Made by a program: the position numbers and the translations under genes. DNA of 64,000 bases from Epiperipatus broadwayi (lineage: Eukaryota; Onychophora; Udeonychophora; Euonychophora; Peripatidae), in the NCBI GenBank assembly GCA_028023455.1, contig JAQFVV010000014.1:3041336-3105335 (forward strand), given 5' to 3'. The stretch's first letter is position 1, and every line of letters starts with the position of its first letter. Shown piece by piece: positions 36,775-47,387 of this stretch. The notes beneath the pieces were generated by a model that was given only the letters and a program-made list of their open reading frames with translations, made no database searches and had not been told where the DNA came from.

Positions 36775-36846
36775 ATCATTACATCTGATTGGCTGTCATA
36801 TAAGCATTCTAAAGCGCATGTGAGAAGTTTTAGCCTTTCTATTTAA
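36775..36846 (+). repeat. repeat copy 2 with flipped 21-mer
   Basis: ATCATTACATCTGATTGGCTG followed by ATAAGCATTCTAAAGCGCAT and GTGAGAAGTTTTAGCC. Both copies share the downstream CTTTCTATTTA and lie near an AAAGCATTATA word, suggesting two members of one small element. Confidence 0.75.
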
Positions 36847-37124
36847 AAAGCATTATACTAAATGCATAGAAATAAATTTTTAAAGTTAATAGTTTACTTT
36901 TGAAATTCAACCCAGTGTTATCAATATAAAAATAAAACTTTATTTGCACATTAGTAATGAAATATTAGTTTAAGTCTAATTCATTATTACTTATTTGCCA
37001 AAAAAAAAATGTTAAAAGTGAGATGCTGTTTCCAGCCTTGTATTATTAATTATGAGTTTAACAACTCTTTAAGTGCCATATTCCATCTGGTTGATAAGTT
37101 AATTTCACTCTGAATTACCAACAA

Positions 37125-37345
37125 TGTTGATAAAGATATGCTTATAAACATCAGAGGAACTAAGAATAGGTGGATTCATTCTATTCTTGATAGCTTTGTT
37201 CAACATTTAGAGTGCTTTGAAGTCATAACCTGGGTGAAAGTGATTTACTCCCTTTGTTTAAACTCATCATTAATAGATCTAGTTTTTTTACTCATACATG
37301 CTTCATCATAATTAATCATTTCTCTCAAAATTGATTTTGCTTTTA
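37125..37345 (+). pseudogene. LINE apurinic-type endonuclease remnant
   Basis: Translation from about 37,130 gives DMLINIRGTKNRWIHSILDS, then FVQHLECFEV and LNSSLIDLVFLL, ending near LIISLKIDFAF. This corresponds to the C-terminal half of the LINE AP-endonuclease, GDFNI...FL.LL.SFGL.Q.V..PT...  TLDLVF... ISDH..I.F. The catalytic Asp of the GDFNI motif is visible as D in DMLINI. The SDH motif is eroded. Confidence 0.6.
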
Positions 37346-38499
37346 GAATGATAATTTCCAATCAAAAAATGATGTAGGATATTTCTTACAAGTCTAACAG
37401 TAGAATCCCTTTTGTCTGAGATATATATACTTCTATTTAAGATTCTAATAATGGGCCATGGTCAAAGTTAGAATGCAAATGTAAATATAATTTTTTACAT
37501 CATTGACCATATCACTTAAATTAAACCCGCTTTAAGCTTTTACAATTAGTTGATGATTTACACAAAAAAATAATTCAATCTAGATATACATAAAATGAAT
37601 CTATCAAAATTATTGCTCTAAGAAAAACTTATAGATCTGCCTGTGAATCACCAAGAGAAAGCTTGCAATTAAAAAAAATGTATATATTTAACAAACCTCA
37701 TGTATGATCTAGACATATTCATTGGGCTTTAGCTTTCTGCTGCAATTAAAATTTCAGGAAAATATTATCTCTGGATATAACATGCTAAAGCCAATCCACT
37801 TTACCCTACAAAAACAATATACAAAATAAAGAAAAAAAAATCCTAGTACTAATTATCTTGGAATACTAAATAATGACACAACTTTTATACCAAGTGAATT
37901 CACACAAAAAAAATTGCTTCAGTGCTAAACTCGTGTCATCCAGGTTTACATGACATTTCACTTATTATCTATGCTCATTTAAGCCAATTTATAAATAAAC
38001 TACTATTAAGTTTAGCTACTTTTTATCTAAAAAAGTCTACCATCTACATGGTTTATATCCAGTATTACTTGTCTCCTATAAATTAATAAAAAATGTGAAA
38101 TGGTACTTATATATTAGTCCTGTGACACAGCACATATTATACCTGTTGCACCTATTCACATCCAAGATAAATGTGTAACATTGTGATTAAATTAAGTAAT
38201 CCAAGTCAAGATTTCTTATAGTATGTCCGATCTTAATTTTTTCCCCTGAATATTTTTTGAGATTTCTTATTGTATATCCAATCTTTTTTTTCCCCAGTTA
38301 TTGTCAAGATTTCATTCTGACAATAGCTTAATTTTTATTACCTTTTTTGTCACAGTTACTATCATTGTACTTATTTTTTCATAGTTAATTTCATCGTTGC
38401 TGAATTAAATTGATTGTGAGTAAATAAGTGTACTTTCCTTTTGATTTCTATTGCATAATTCTCATAATTAAATGTTTTTTTGTTGTTGTTGTTGAACAG

Positions 38500-39363
38500 T
38501 ACAAAGTGATAACAATTTGGAACCTTCTGTCAACTGAAATGAATGCCGTGTCATATTTCCAAGAGAAAGGAATTCTGCCATCTGAAAAAATGTGTCCAAA
38601 TGCCCATCCTATGACTATTTACATTCATACCTTGCACAGGCAATGGTAATGCAGCAGTAGAATCAGTATTCATAAGGGAACATGGTTGGATGGTTCCAGA
38701 ATTCCATTCCTAACTGTCATATGTTTTATATATAGTTGGTCTTGGAAATTAACCTCCATAGAATGGGGCAAAATAGAACTCAGTTTAGCAGATAAGATGA
38801 TGATTGACTGGAATAATTACATGCAGGAAGTTTGTATGACTGCTATGCTTGGGCATGAAAGATGAAAAATTGGATGGCCTGATAAAATTGTCAAGATAGA
38901 TGAGAGCCTATTTTCCAAAAGGAAAAACCAATCTGGATGCATTCTCCCAGGACAGTGAATGTTCAGTGGCTTGTGCAGAGAGACCGATGAGTGTTTTATC
39001 ATTAGAATTAGTGATAGGACAATGACAATTCTCATGGAATCCATCAAGCAAAATGTAAATGACAGTTTGACCATATATTTCAATTGTTGGAAAGTGTACA
39101 AAAGTGAAGAATTGAGAAATGCCAGTTACGACCATTTTCATGTAAATCATAAATATAATTTTGTCAATCCTGAAATGGTCATTCACATGCAGAACATTGA
39201 AAGACTGGGTTCTGTGAAATGGCATAACAAGCAACAGCAGGGAACATTTCGCCAACATTTGGATTCGTATTTGGCAGAATTTATGTGGCACAGGTGTCAT
39301 AAAGATGAAGATGTGTTCGTTTGCATAATGAATGTAATAAAAAATAATTGGCTGCCAATATGA
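38500..39363 (+). pseudogene. Merlin (ISXO2-like) transposase remnant
   Basis: DDE-type cut-and-paste transposase. The N-terminal part reads LSTEMNAVSYFQEKGILPS with a CPNAHPM zinc-type word near 38,600. The catalytic domain starts IVKIDESLFSKRKNQSG near 38,887 (first Asp intact). A TGA at 38,956 interrupts it where the family has Trp. It continues FSGLCRETDECF, then YFNCWKVY near 39,076, where the family's second catalytic Asp is Asn. The third acid is intact in MQNIERLGSVKW near 39,190, followed by FRQHLDSYLAEFMWHR, a hallmark of the family. Frameshifts lie between 38,650 and 38,880. It cannot be active. Confidence 0.92.
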
Positions 39364-39859
39364 ATTACTAATAAAAGTTAATTTTGGTTTTTATTTTGTG
39401 GGGAAAATGTTTGGTTTTTTTTTTTAATTTTTTTTAAAAAAATACTTATATCTAAATAAATCCCATTCACGTGATACTCTCCACAATCACACAATCACTT
39501 TGGGGAGAAAAGTATAAAATTTTTACTTCAAATTTCCATTTTTTCTGGAAAATTTAATCAAACTATTAATAAAATTGAAGAGACCATTTACATTTATTTA
39601 TTTTGACAATTCCTGTTATATATTGCATAGTAAGTAACATATGTGTATATTTTATGTTTTCACAAATAATATTTTATAAATTTTAGTAATTTAGTTATTG
39701 TTCAGTCCATAATAGCATGTAATACCTTTAAAGTATTGTTATACATTTTAATTATATATCAGGAAATTGCTTAAAAATTACACATTAATATATATATAAA
39801 ATACCCCATTAATATATATTAAGTGCATATTTCTTCTGTGAAAGTCATTAATGTATTTT

Positions 39860-40530
39860 TGATAAAATACACTACAAAATTGTTGAAATTTACCAATTTT
39901 ATGGCTTTTTGTTTAATAGTGTCTCATGTTAATTTTATAAAAATTATTGTGTTTGTAAGTAAATTACACTACAAAATTGTTGAAATGTACTGATTTTATT
40001 GCTTTTTGTTTAATGGCATCTCATATTAATTGCATAAAAATTATTTGTAGTTTGTAATTTGCCACTTAAAATTGATAGTATATTTAAGACCTTTTTAATG
40101 TAAATTTTGTAAATTTATTTATTGAAAACGCCGCATGTATTTCTTTTTTTTTTTAATTATATATCAGGGAATTGCTTAAAAATTACCACTTTAATATATA
40201 TTAAATGTATATTTCTCCTGTGAAAGTCGTATATGTTTCTGGTAAAATATGCTGCAAAATTGTTGAAATTTACCGATTTTATGTCTTTTTGTTTAATGTC
40301 ATCTCATATTAATTGCTTAAAAATTATTTGTAGTTTATAATTTGCCAATTAAAATTGGTAGTACATTTTATACTTTTTCATCTAAATTTCATATATATTT
40401 ATTGAAAATGCTGCACGTATTTCATTCTTTTTTTTAATTATATATGTTTCTGATAAAATACCTTCCAAAATTGTTGAAATTTACCGATTTATGGCTTTTT
40501 GTTTAATGGCATCTCGTATTAATCGCTTAA
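39860..40530 (+). repeat. four degenerate tandem subrepeats in the Merlin element
   Basis: A unit containing AAAATTGTTGAAATTTACCG, TTTTTGTTTAATGGCATCTC and ATTAATTGCTTAAAAATTAT recurs near 39,870, 39,970, 40,255 and 40,465. Two units are close together and two are separated by extra sequence that itself repeats (ATTGAAAACGCCGCATGTAT and ATTGAAAATGCTGCACGTAT). These may be former transposase-binding subterminal repeats or plain duplication. Confidence 0.85.
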
Positions 40531-40548
40531 AAATTATTTATAGGATGT

Positions 40549-40832
40549 ATTAGTCCTGTGACACAGAGCACGTATTAGACATGTTGCACCTATTCACATA
40601 TGTATTCAACCTGCCGATAAGTTTGTAAATCTTTGGGAAAATATTATGTACAAAAAGTCCATATATATGTTATTTTCATGAATCTTTGCAAAAATATCAT
40701 GTATAAGATCTGCATACACATTATTTTGATCAGATCACAAGATTACAAAGTTATCAGTGAATTGATATGTATGTGACTAGGTGCAGCATGTCTAATATGT
40801 GCTCCATATCACAGGACTAATACATAAGTACC
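40549..40832. mobile_element. Merlin-family MITE (or right end of the larger element)
   Basis: ATTAGTCCTGTGACACAGAG at 40,549 and its inverted partner ending at 40,828 (reverse reads ATTAGTCCTGTGATATGGAG) bracket about 285 bases without coding capacity. Both ends continue into the shared TATTAGACATGTTGCACCTA type sequence. This is the size and structure of a non-autonomous Merlin. Confidence 0.7.
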
Positions 40833-40864
40833 GACTAAATTAACAAACTTGTATCCTATACAAT

Positions 40865-41330
40865 GAGCCTTTTAAGAATAAAAATTTTAGAATCAGTGGT
40901 TAAAGATAAATTAGAACAATACATTTTACCTATCAAAAAATTCCTCAATTGATAGCTTTCTATTCAAATCTATAGTAGATACAATGAGACAGAACAAAAA
41001 ATACAGTTCAATAGTAGTCAATTTAATATCAAATCTGTTTTTGATAAGATCCCAGTTAACTTTCTCATGGATAGATTGGCAGGCATAAAAGTAACAAAAT
41101 CAATTTTGTTTATGTAGAGCTTTTTCAAGAAACAGAAAAATAATTATTTGGAACACATATAACAGATAAAAGAAAATATACAATGCATATATCCTATATG
41201 GATGACATATCAGATTTTTAAGATCAAAAAAAAAATCATATACATTTGCTGTATATTTATTTAATTTAACATGGCAAAGTCATGTGCTTGGTTTATCCTA
41301 TACAAGAAAAAGATGTAAGGAATTCTGTCA
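40865..41330 (+). pseudogene. LINE reverse transcriptase remnant
   Basis: Plus-strand reading gives SLLRIKILESVVKDKLEQYI, the start of the LINE RT (ISLL...KI.E..V...L..Y), then SVFDKIPVNFLMDRLAGIKV near 41,028-41,090 with the first catalytic Asp, and SYMDDISDF near 41,187-41,215 in another frame, a YxDD-type active site. About 50 codons between the two catalytic boxes is short, indicating an internal deletion. It is the continuation of the endonuclease piece left of the Merlin insertion. Confidence 0.72.
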
Positions 41331-41899
41331 AGAAATACCTAATTATTTTTTTAGATTTTTCCTTTTCATCTAAGTAATTCATGAATGTGATCAGCAATAC
41401 AATAAAAACTTAAAGGGAAAATTGAACACTTGATCAATTCTCTTGGAAACTCATATTTATCTCTTTATGCAAAAGCCTTTTCAACTTACATATATATCAT
41501 GTTCAGGAAATTGCTCTCGGAAAAGAAAATAACCTCTATCTAAGATTAAACATTTACAATGATTTCTATTACAAAATGAGTTGTGTCTTCACTCAATATA
41601 TATCTTTCAATTTTTGAAAACTATAAACATAATATCTTCTTACGCAAAATATTTCCAAATTTGGAAATTATATTTAAGATTACTCCAACAGATAAACCAC
41701 CATCTATGATTGATTACTTAAAATCTCTTCTTTGCTCTCTGCTAACCATTGATAACATATTTTTCTCTATCCCATTTATGAAAAATAATATTGAGCAGAC
41801 TATGCTAAATATAAATAATTAAACAGGTGACCTGCAAAATCAAGCACTAGTCCCTTGAACCAAAATATTTTGATTTTGTAATAAAATTAAATTTACAAT

Positions 41900-42020
41900 C
41901 ATTATCAACATTACATGTTCATTTTCAATGTGGATTCTCTTATAGAGATCCAGACACTCAATTTCACTTATTTTCTGAATATCAATCTTTTGAAAACATA
42001 AACTTAGCAATTCCAAAGTT
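41900..42020 (+). pseudogene. possible LINE C-terminal Cys/His remnant
   Basis: The reading HFQCGFSYRDPDTQFHLFSE near 41,920-41,980 resembles the zf-RVT pattern (C...D...HLF.EC) with the last Cys lost to Tyr (SEYQ). Position and orientation fit the 3' end of the LINE whose RT lies at 40,865-41,330. Weak on its own. Confidence 0.4.
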
Positions 42021-42499
42021 CTAATTGCAACATACTGTAATGGTCAGCAGGCACACCAATATCCAAAACCATAGCCTAGAATAAGAGAGTTTACTGATGA
42101 GGGTATTAAATATAAATGCCTACACAGCTATATCATCACTCAGATATTTAAAATTGTCTCCTAATCACCAAAAGCAGAGATTCTTAAGAAATATCAACTG
42201 GTAGAGCAGACAACAGTAAACAAATGATAAAATATTTTTATCAATACAGTATAACAGCATTCAAATACAAATGCATTTCAGTTGTAATTGCCCTTTTTGT
42301 ATGTTAGCATATAATGCATTTGAGATATCTGGCATCTCTAAATATTACTATTCTCAAAACTTTACATTATAATGCTGTATCATCTCTAAAGACTACTAAG
42401 TACACTATGATTCTATTAGTTATATGTTCTAAGTTAGGATGTATGCACATATATTTTTTACTTTTGTATAAAAAAAAAAAACAACAGAGCAGCTTAAAT

Positions 42500-44980
42500 T
42501 AACTATAAATATTTACTCATGTGGGTCATTACAAACTTCAGATCTATACACCATACATTACATTCTACATCATTTTAAAAATACAACCAAGTAGTCTCTT
42601 AACTCCCTGGAGTACAAAGCTGAAGCAAATCAAAATCATCCATGAATACTTTAAGTGGGAATAATATATATCATATGGAGGTAAGTGAACATACACACAA
42701 TTCAAGTATCGCAGATAAATACTCTAGGATTGCTATATAAAATGCATAAACATATATGTATTACTCTTTAATTTCAGATATGTATGTGAAGCAAACAAAG
42801 TAAATAGAGCAAACTGCCTACAAATTCAAGCACAATGTAATCATCTTACTGAATTATTTATATGGTACATGCTCATCATGTTAGGCACACATACATTGGC
42901 TTACATTAGTGATTTTTTTCATATCTTCAGAGAGACTATATTTTAATTATACTAAATTTAAAGTATTGAAAAAATTACCACAGCTTTTTTTTAAACTTTT
43001 TTCTTCTGGGGAAGGTTTAATTTTAAAACTAAGATTTGATTATTTACAATTACAGAAGTGATTTTAAAACTTTTAAGAGGAAAGAAAAAAACAAAACTGA
43101 TTTTTTTTATCTCTTGATTATTTAAAAATGTAAATTATTTTCCTAAAAAATTCTTAAAAGAAATCCCATCTTATACCTTTAAAATAGAAATATTTAAAAT
43201 ATATTCAATACATACCACACTATCAGATACACTGTCAAAATCAAGCTTTGTAATGTAAGTACTAAAATAAGTTAATAAAAAAAATGCATAAAATCATCTA
43301 AATTAAATTATAAATATAACTTTGCTTTCTGGTAAAGTTCAGTAAATCAATATGTCCAAGCAGAGATTATTTTTCTATAAAAGTGGAATTATATATATAT
43401 ATGTTTTCAAAAATAGAGCGTTTTAGTCATTTACTAATGAAAATTTGTAGGTTATCAATCTTTAACACAGCCAGGTTATGTTCCCAGGTAGAATTATCAT
43501 GATTTTTTTTTCCTTTATTGTTGAGAAGCATGTCTGTGTAACTGCACACAGGAAGATAGTTGGCATAATGTTGGAACAAAATCAGCAAGCAGGGTTTGAC
43601 ATCCTAATAGTTATGGCCTTCATGCTGGAAAAGTTAAGTTTGTTCAGGGTATTTAGGTACACATGCTTATTATTCAACTGGTGGTAGAAGTTCCATGTAC
43701 TTCATACTGACAGGCCAAAAACAAAGTCAAAAAGAAAAATTATTTTCACAAATGACTTTTTATAGCATTACCAGCGTTTCAAAATACTTTTATTAATTAA
43801 TGAGTCCACAAGTTTACCAAATTCTTTAATTAAACAAGCCAGTGTTTACAGAAAAATTAATTAAACAAGCCCACATGTTTATAGATGACACTTAGCCATT
43901 TTAATCCTTAAAATACATTAAATTGACATTTTCAAAATCTGAAACAAAGCTTAAAATCAATTTGTTTTCCAATAATTTTAATTGATAATAATATAAGCTA
44001 ATTGAGCAAAAGTTTATGGATTATTTAGATTTATTTGAAATACATTTAGTTAAAATAAAATAGTATCTTTTTAAGAGTAAAGCAAAAATTGACTTATTTT
44101 GGTTTTAAATGGAAATCTTTATTAATGTGTGTGCTTATACAATACAAATCTATATGTGTAAATCAACCTAATTTATGAAACCTGGATTTGATTTACAATT
44201 ACCATCTAGATTATTTTTAAAAATAAATTAAAAATTGAGGTACATCACTATCCATTACAATACAAACCTTATTTAAATCATTTTCAAAGGAAGAATTCCC
44301 TGAAATTAGAGCTTTGAATTTTATTTTATATGCATTTTAGTGTACCAAATGCATTTTTATATAATAATGATTCTTGGAAACACCAAAATACTTTTTTGTT
44401 TAAATTAGAATCAATCAGAAGTAAGGGATGAAAACATTTTCACATACCATATTTACTCTAATACCTAGTTCTTAATATATCAGCATTTGAGACTCTAGCA
44501 TGCTATTTCCAATTATCAGAAACACTACTAATGATAACATTTTTTTAAATATTTGTAATATAATATATTGGATGTAATTCTATTTACTATTAATAATAAT
44601 ACTATTGCCGGTTCTGTTGCTACTCTAAGTATGTTTTATAAAAAAATATATAATTCAAAAATAAACACTTTTGATGTGTACACTAAAAAAAGCTTAAGCT
44701 TATTTATTCTAATTTGTTTAACATAGTATCCTTGGCAAGCTTCCAACTAGTTTGTAGTCTAATTGTAACACAAAAACTTAAAGCAAATTATGTAATTTAT
44801 TGAACTGAAGGTTTATAATACACTAACTACAAAAATATAAATAAATCAATTTACATAATCCAATTTTTTGAAAAGGGAATACAGAAATCTTTCTTGTTTA
44901 TGGCATGCATATTATTAGTGATGTACCAAAACTCTTTGACTGTGTTTTGTATCATTTCTTTCAAAACAGAACTCTAGTTG
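42500..44980. other. unassigned A+T-rich sequence
   Basis: No element recognised. ORFs of up to 69 codons (43,478-43,687) have no motif. Part may be the 3' region of the LINE that ends near 42.5 kb. Confidence 0.5.
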
Positions 44981-44984
44981 CAGT

Positions 44985-45900
44985 AAGTTAAAATATGTGG
45001 TTTTGTGCTCTAAAAATGTAGATTCAACCTCATGTGCTAAGCTACTTTCATTGCAAGGTTACTCTCAGGATTTACCAAAGTAATTAGTGTTGCAATTTGT
45101 GTTATTGAATGCAATATTGTATATATCCTGGCTGCAGCTTATCTTTAGTGTTGTTTATTAAGCTGTTCAAGGTAGGAAGAATTGAAAAGCTTACTTTGTA
45201 TGTTTCTGAGCAAATTTTGCTTATATTTTGACTTATGCTGGATATATAAGGAAGCAATATCCAGGGTTTGTCTTCTGTTAACTTGGGTCTGTTCATAATT
45301 TTGGAGTAGAACATTTTAACTATCTTAATGAATACTCTATGTTTGTATTCAATGTCACATAAGTCCTTAATATATGTATGTATTTTAGTTTTTCAATCAG
45401 ATTCAAATTTGCATAGGTTGTGATTTTGGTGAAGAAATGCTTTGAAGCCTGTGAATTTATATGCAGTGGATGTTCATGATTCAGGGTGTATTAAACCTCA
45501 ACTTGAACAGGTTTGACTATCATTTTGTAGTTCAAATGACCACCATCTTGCTAAACATATATAGCATGTTTTCATATTCCATAGTCCACTGCAATGATGA
45601 TTTCTGGGCCATTTTTTGCTTTATTTCTATTACTTTACCCATCTGCAGCACAAATGAAGGTGTCATCAACATATTGCATATACTCAGACCTGATAAATCC
45701 CAAGCTAATCTTGCAATGAGGGTAGCTCAGCACAGGTACTAGTATAATTCAACTAAAATTAAAGCAGAGGTTAGATTTATATTTTTAGAGCATATAACTA
45801 AACTAAGCCACTCCTTCGAACCTACTATGGCTAACATTGTCTGTTCTGAAAGAAATGATTTCAACTGTAAAGAGGCTTAGTACACCACTAATAGTATGCA
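44985..45900 (-). mobile_element. Penelope-like element remnant
   Basis: Minus-strand coding pieces in PLE order: an RT active site (YMQYVDDTFICAA near 45,645-45,690), an RT C-terminal part (HLNYKMIVKPVQVEV near 45,500-45,560), a linker (ILLPYISSISQNISKICSE near 45,200-45,275) and a GIY-YIG-like stretch (NCNTNYFGKS near 45,065-45,100). Stops and frameshifts divide them. RT followed by GIY-YIG endonuclease is diagnostic of Penelope-like elements. Ends were not found. Confidence 0.82.
45060..45720 (-). pseudogene. Penelope-type RT plus GIY-YIG remnant
   Basis: The RT would prime from target DNA and copy the element, and the GIY-YIG domain would nick it. The catalytic YVDDTF box is intact near 45,655-45,680. 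The linker LPYISSISQNISKICSE and the downstream PTLNSLINNTKDKL match the PLE signature LPYxxxxSExIxxxC ... PxLxxLLxxxKD. The endonuclease remnant reads NCNTNYFGKS then SLAHEVES, corresponding to C..C...YIG.T ... AEH. At least two frameshifts and several stops (for example one after IQYCIQ at about 45,102) inactivate it. Confidence 0.82.
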
Positions 45901-47140
45901 CACCATAAATAATGAAGTGTCCTGTATCCCTCTTTCAAAAAAGTGGAAATTTAGCATATTATGAACCTTTAGTTTGATAAATTATGTAATTTAAGTTTTT
46001 CTGTTATGATTATGTCTTCAAACTAATAGAAAGCATACTTTTTGAATTACAATTGCTATTAGAAAACTAGAAAATTATATTGGAATTACAAAAAAAGAAT
46101 TATATAACATTTAATCAGTAAAATCCTTTGAAACATAAATATTAATTTAACTGTAGATTTTAAATAAGTCTACTCTAAAAGAAATATGTATACACACAAA
46201 TAATATCGTAATATTAAATTTGATTATATACTTCAAAAGTAAAATACCTGCATGGCCAAGTCTTATGATTTTCCATCCTTTTAGTAGCTGTTATTATGAG
46301 GATTTAACTTTATTAATAACAATAGAATAAATAGTAATAAAGTACTTAAATCCCAGAAATTAAAGTTTTTAATGGTGCTTTACTTTCCATGGAGATTAAA
46401 TTCCAATGTGTTTATTTATTCAAAGATTTGTGCAATAAAATTTTATTATAATCTCTCAGGACTTCTATAGAAGAAATCCAAAGTATAATGATTAAGATGT
46501 GATAATTTATCTTTCAAAAATAAATCCATTAGTGCAGTAGTTATTGCAATATAGTAATATCCAAAATAAATTATTTTTCTCAATTTAGTAAGTATATTAA
46601 GGTATAAAATTAGTTTCATTTCCTAAGGCCATTTTTACAAATTGTGATGTTTTAAAAGAAAATATCTTTATTCCATTAATTTACAATAATCTTATTCTAA
46701 CATTTCTATATTTCCTTGCACAGGTGTTCATACTATGGATAATTCACAGGAAATTATTTTCTACTTATAGTAAATAAGTTATATAACGAAGAGCATTTCT
46801 TTAAGTAATATAACAGATTTGCAATTTAAAAAAAAAAAAAACCTTCATTTCCATTAATTGGTAGATTTTTTTAGATTTTACAACATTTCCAAATGTTGTT
46901 TATTAATGTTTATTAATACTAACAATCTTAGAAGATACTTTTGTCCAAGGCAAGTGCCTAGTAAAAAATTAAATATCTCCACAGATAAACTTCAGTAAGC
47001 AAATAGATAATAGTTGAAAGAGAGTGATTTAGGCAATGCACTTTTATTTATAGGTTTCTACTGACATCATCAATTAAATCATCATCACTTAGACAATAAA
47101 ATTAAAGAGTAATAATTCCACTCAATCTCTTAAACTTTTA
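45901..47140. other. unassigned A+T-rich sequence
   Basis: No gene or element recognised. Confidence 0.5.
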
Positions 47141-47387
47141 TTTTTGATGTCAGGATTTTCATGGTTTAGACGGGTACACATAGTCACGTACAAAAATAGT
47201 TTTTTTTCTTCTTTTTTTTTTTTTTTCGTGTGTCAAAGCATCGGCCGGGAAGTGAACCCGCGAACCTGAGTTCGCTTCCCGGCATTCACTTCCCGGCCGA
47301 TTCTTTGACATATGAAAGAAAAAAAACTTTATTCTTGTATGTGACTATGTGTGCCCGTCTAAACCATGGAAATCCTGACATCAAAAA
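47141..47387. mobile_element. fold-back MITE with GC-rich core
   Basis: The two halves are inverted copies: TTTTTGATGTCAGGATTTTC, GGTTTAGACGGGTACACATA and GTCACGTACAAAAATAG on the left against the same words reversed on the right (GTGACTATGTGTGCCCGTCT, AAACCATGGAAATCCTGACA). Arms are about 95-110 bases. The centre holds TCGGCCGGGAAGTGAACCCG and its mirror. It is strikingly G+C-rich for this window, and CGGGTTCACTTCCCG read on the minus strand could fold like a tRNA T-arm. A 73-codon ORF through it is a by-product. Confidence 0.85.

Larger units (their letters stand above)
38102..40832 (+). mobile_element. Merlin-type DNA transposon
   Basis: Ends are inverted repeats of about 55 bases: GGTACTTATATATTAGTCCT followed by GTGACACAGCACATATTA on the left and, reversed, GGTACTTATGTATTAGTCCT followed by GTGATATGGAGCACATATTA on the right. 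It contains a Merlin (IS1016/ISXO2-like) transposase remnant at about 38,500-39,363 and tandem subrepeats at 39,860-40,530. A complete shorter inverted pair at 40,549-40,832 could instead be a separate MITE sharing the right end. A clear 8-9 bp target duplication was not seen (TGTGAAAT left, GACTAAAT right agree at 4 of 8). Confidence 0.83.
37125..42480 (+). mobile_element. decayed LINE split by a Merlin transposon
   Basis: Plus-strand pieces occur in LINE ORF2 order: an endonuclease-like segment (37,130-37,345), an RT segment (40,870-41,330) and a C-terminal Cys/His-like segment (about 41,925-42,010). A DNA transposon at 38,102-40,832 separates the first from the second. The distance, once the insert is discounted, fits one element. 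All pieces carry stops and frameshifts. The left and right ends are not defined. Confidence 0.68.

Noticed and set aside
38817-39300. 94- and 130-codon minus-strand ORFs
   Set aside because: Antisense to the Merlin transposase catalytic domain, which has clear family motifs on the plus strand.
47240-47300. Possible tRNA gene in the GC-rich core
   Set aside because: A T-arm-like hairpin is present, but no acceptor stem, D-arm or anticodon arm can be laid out; the symmetry is better explained by the fold-back element.
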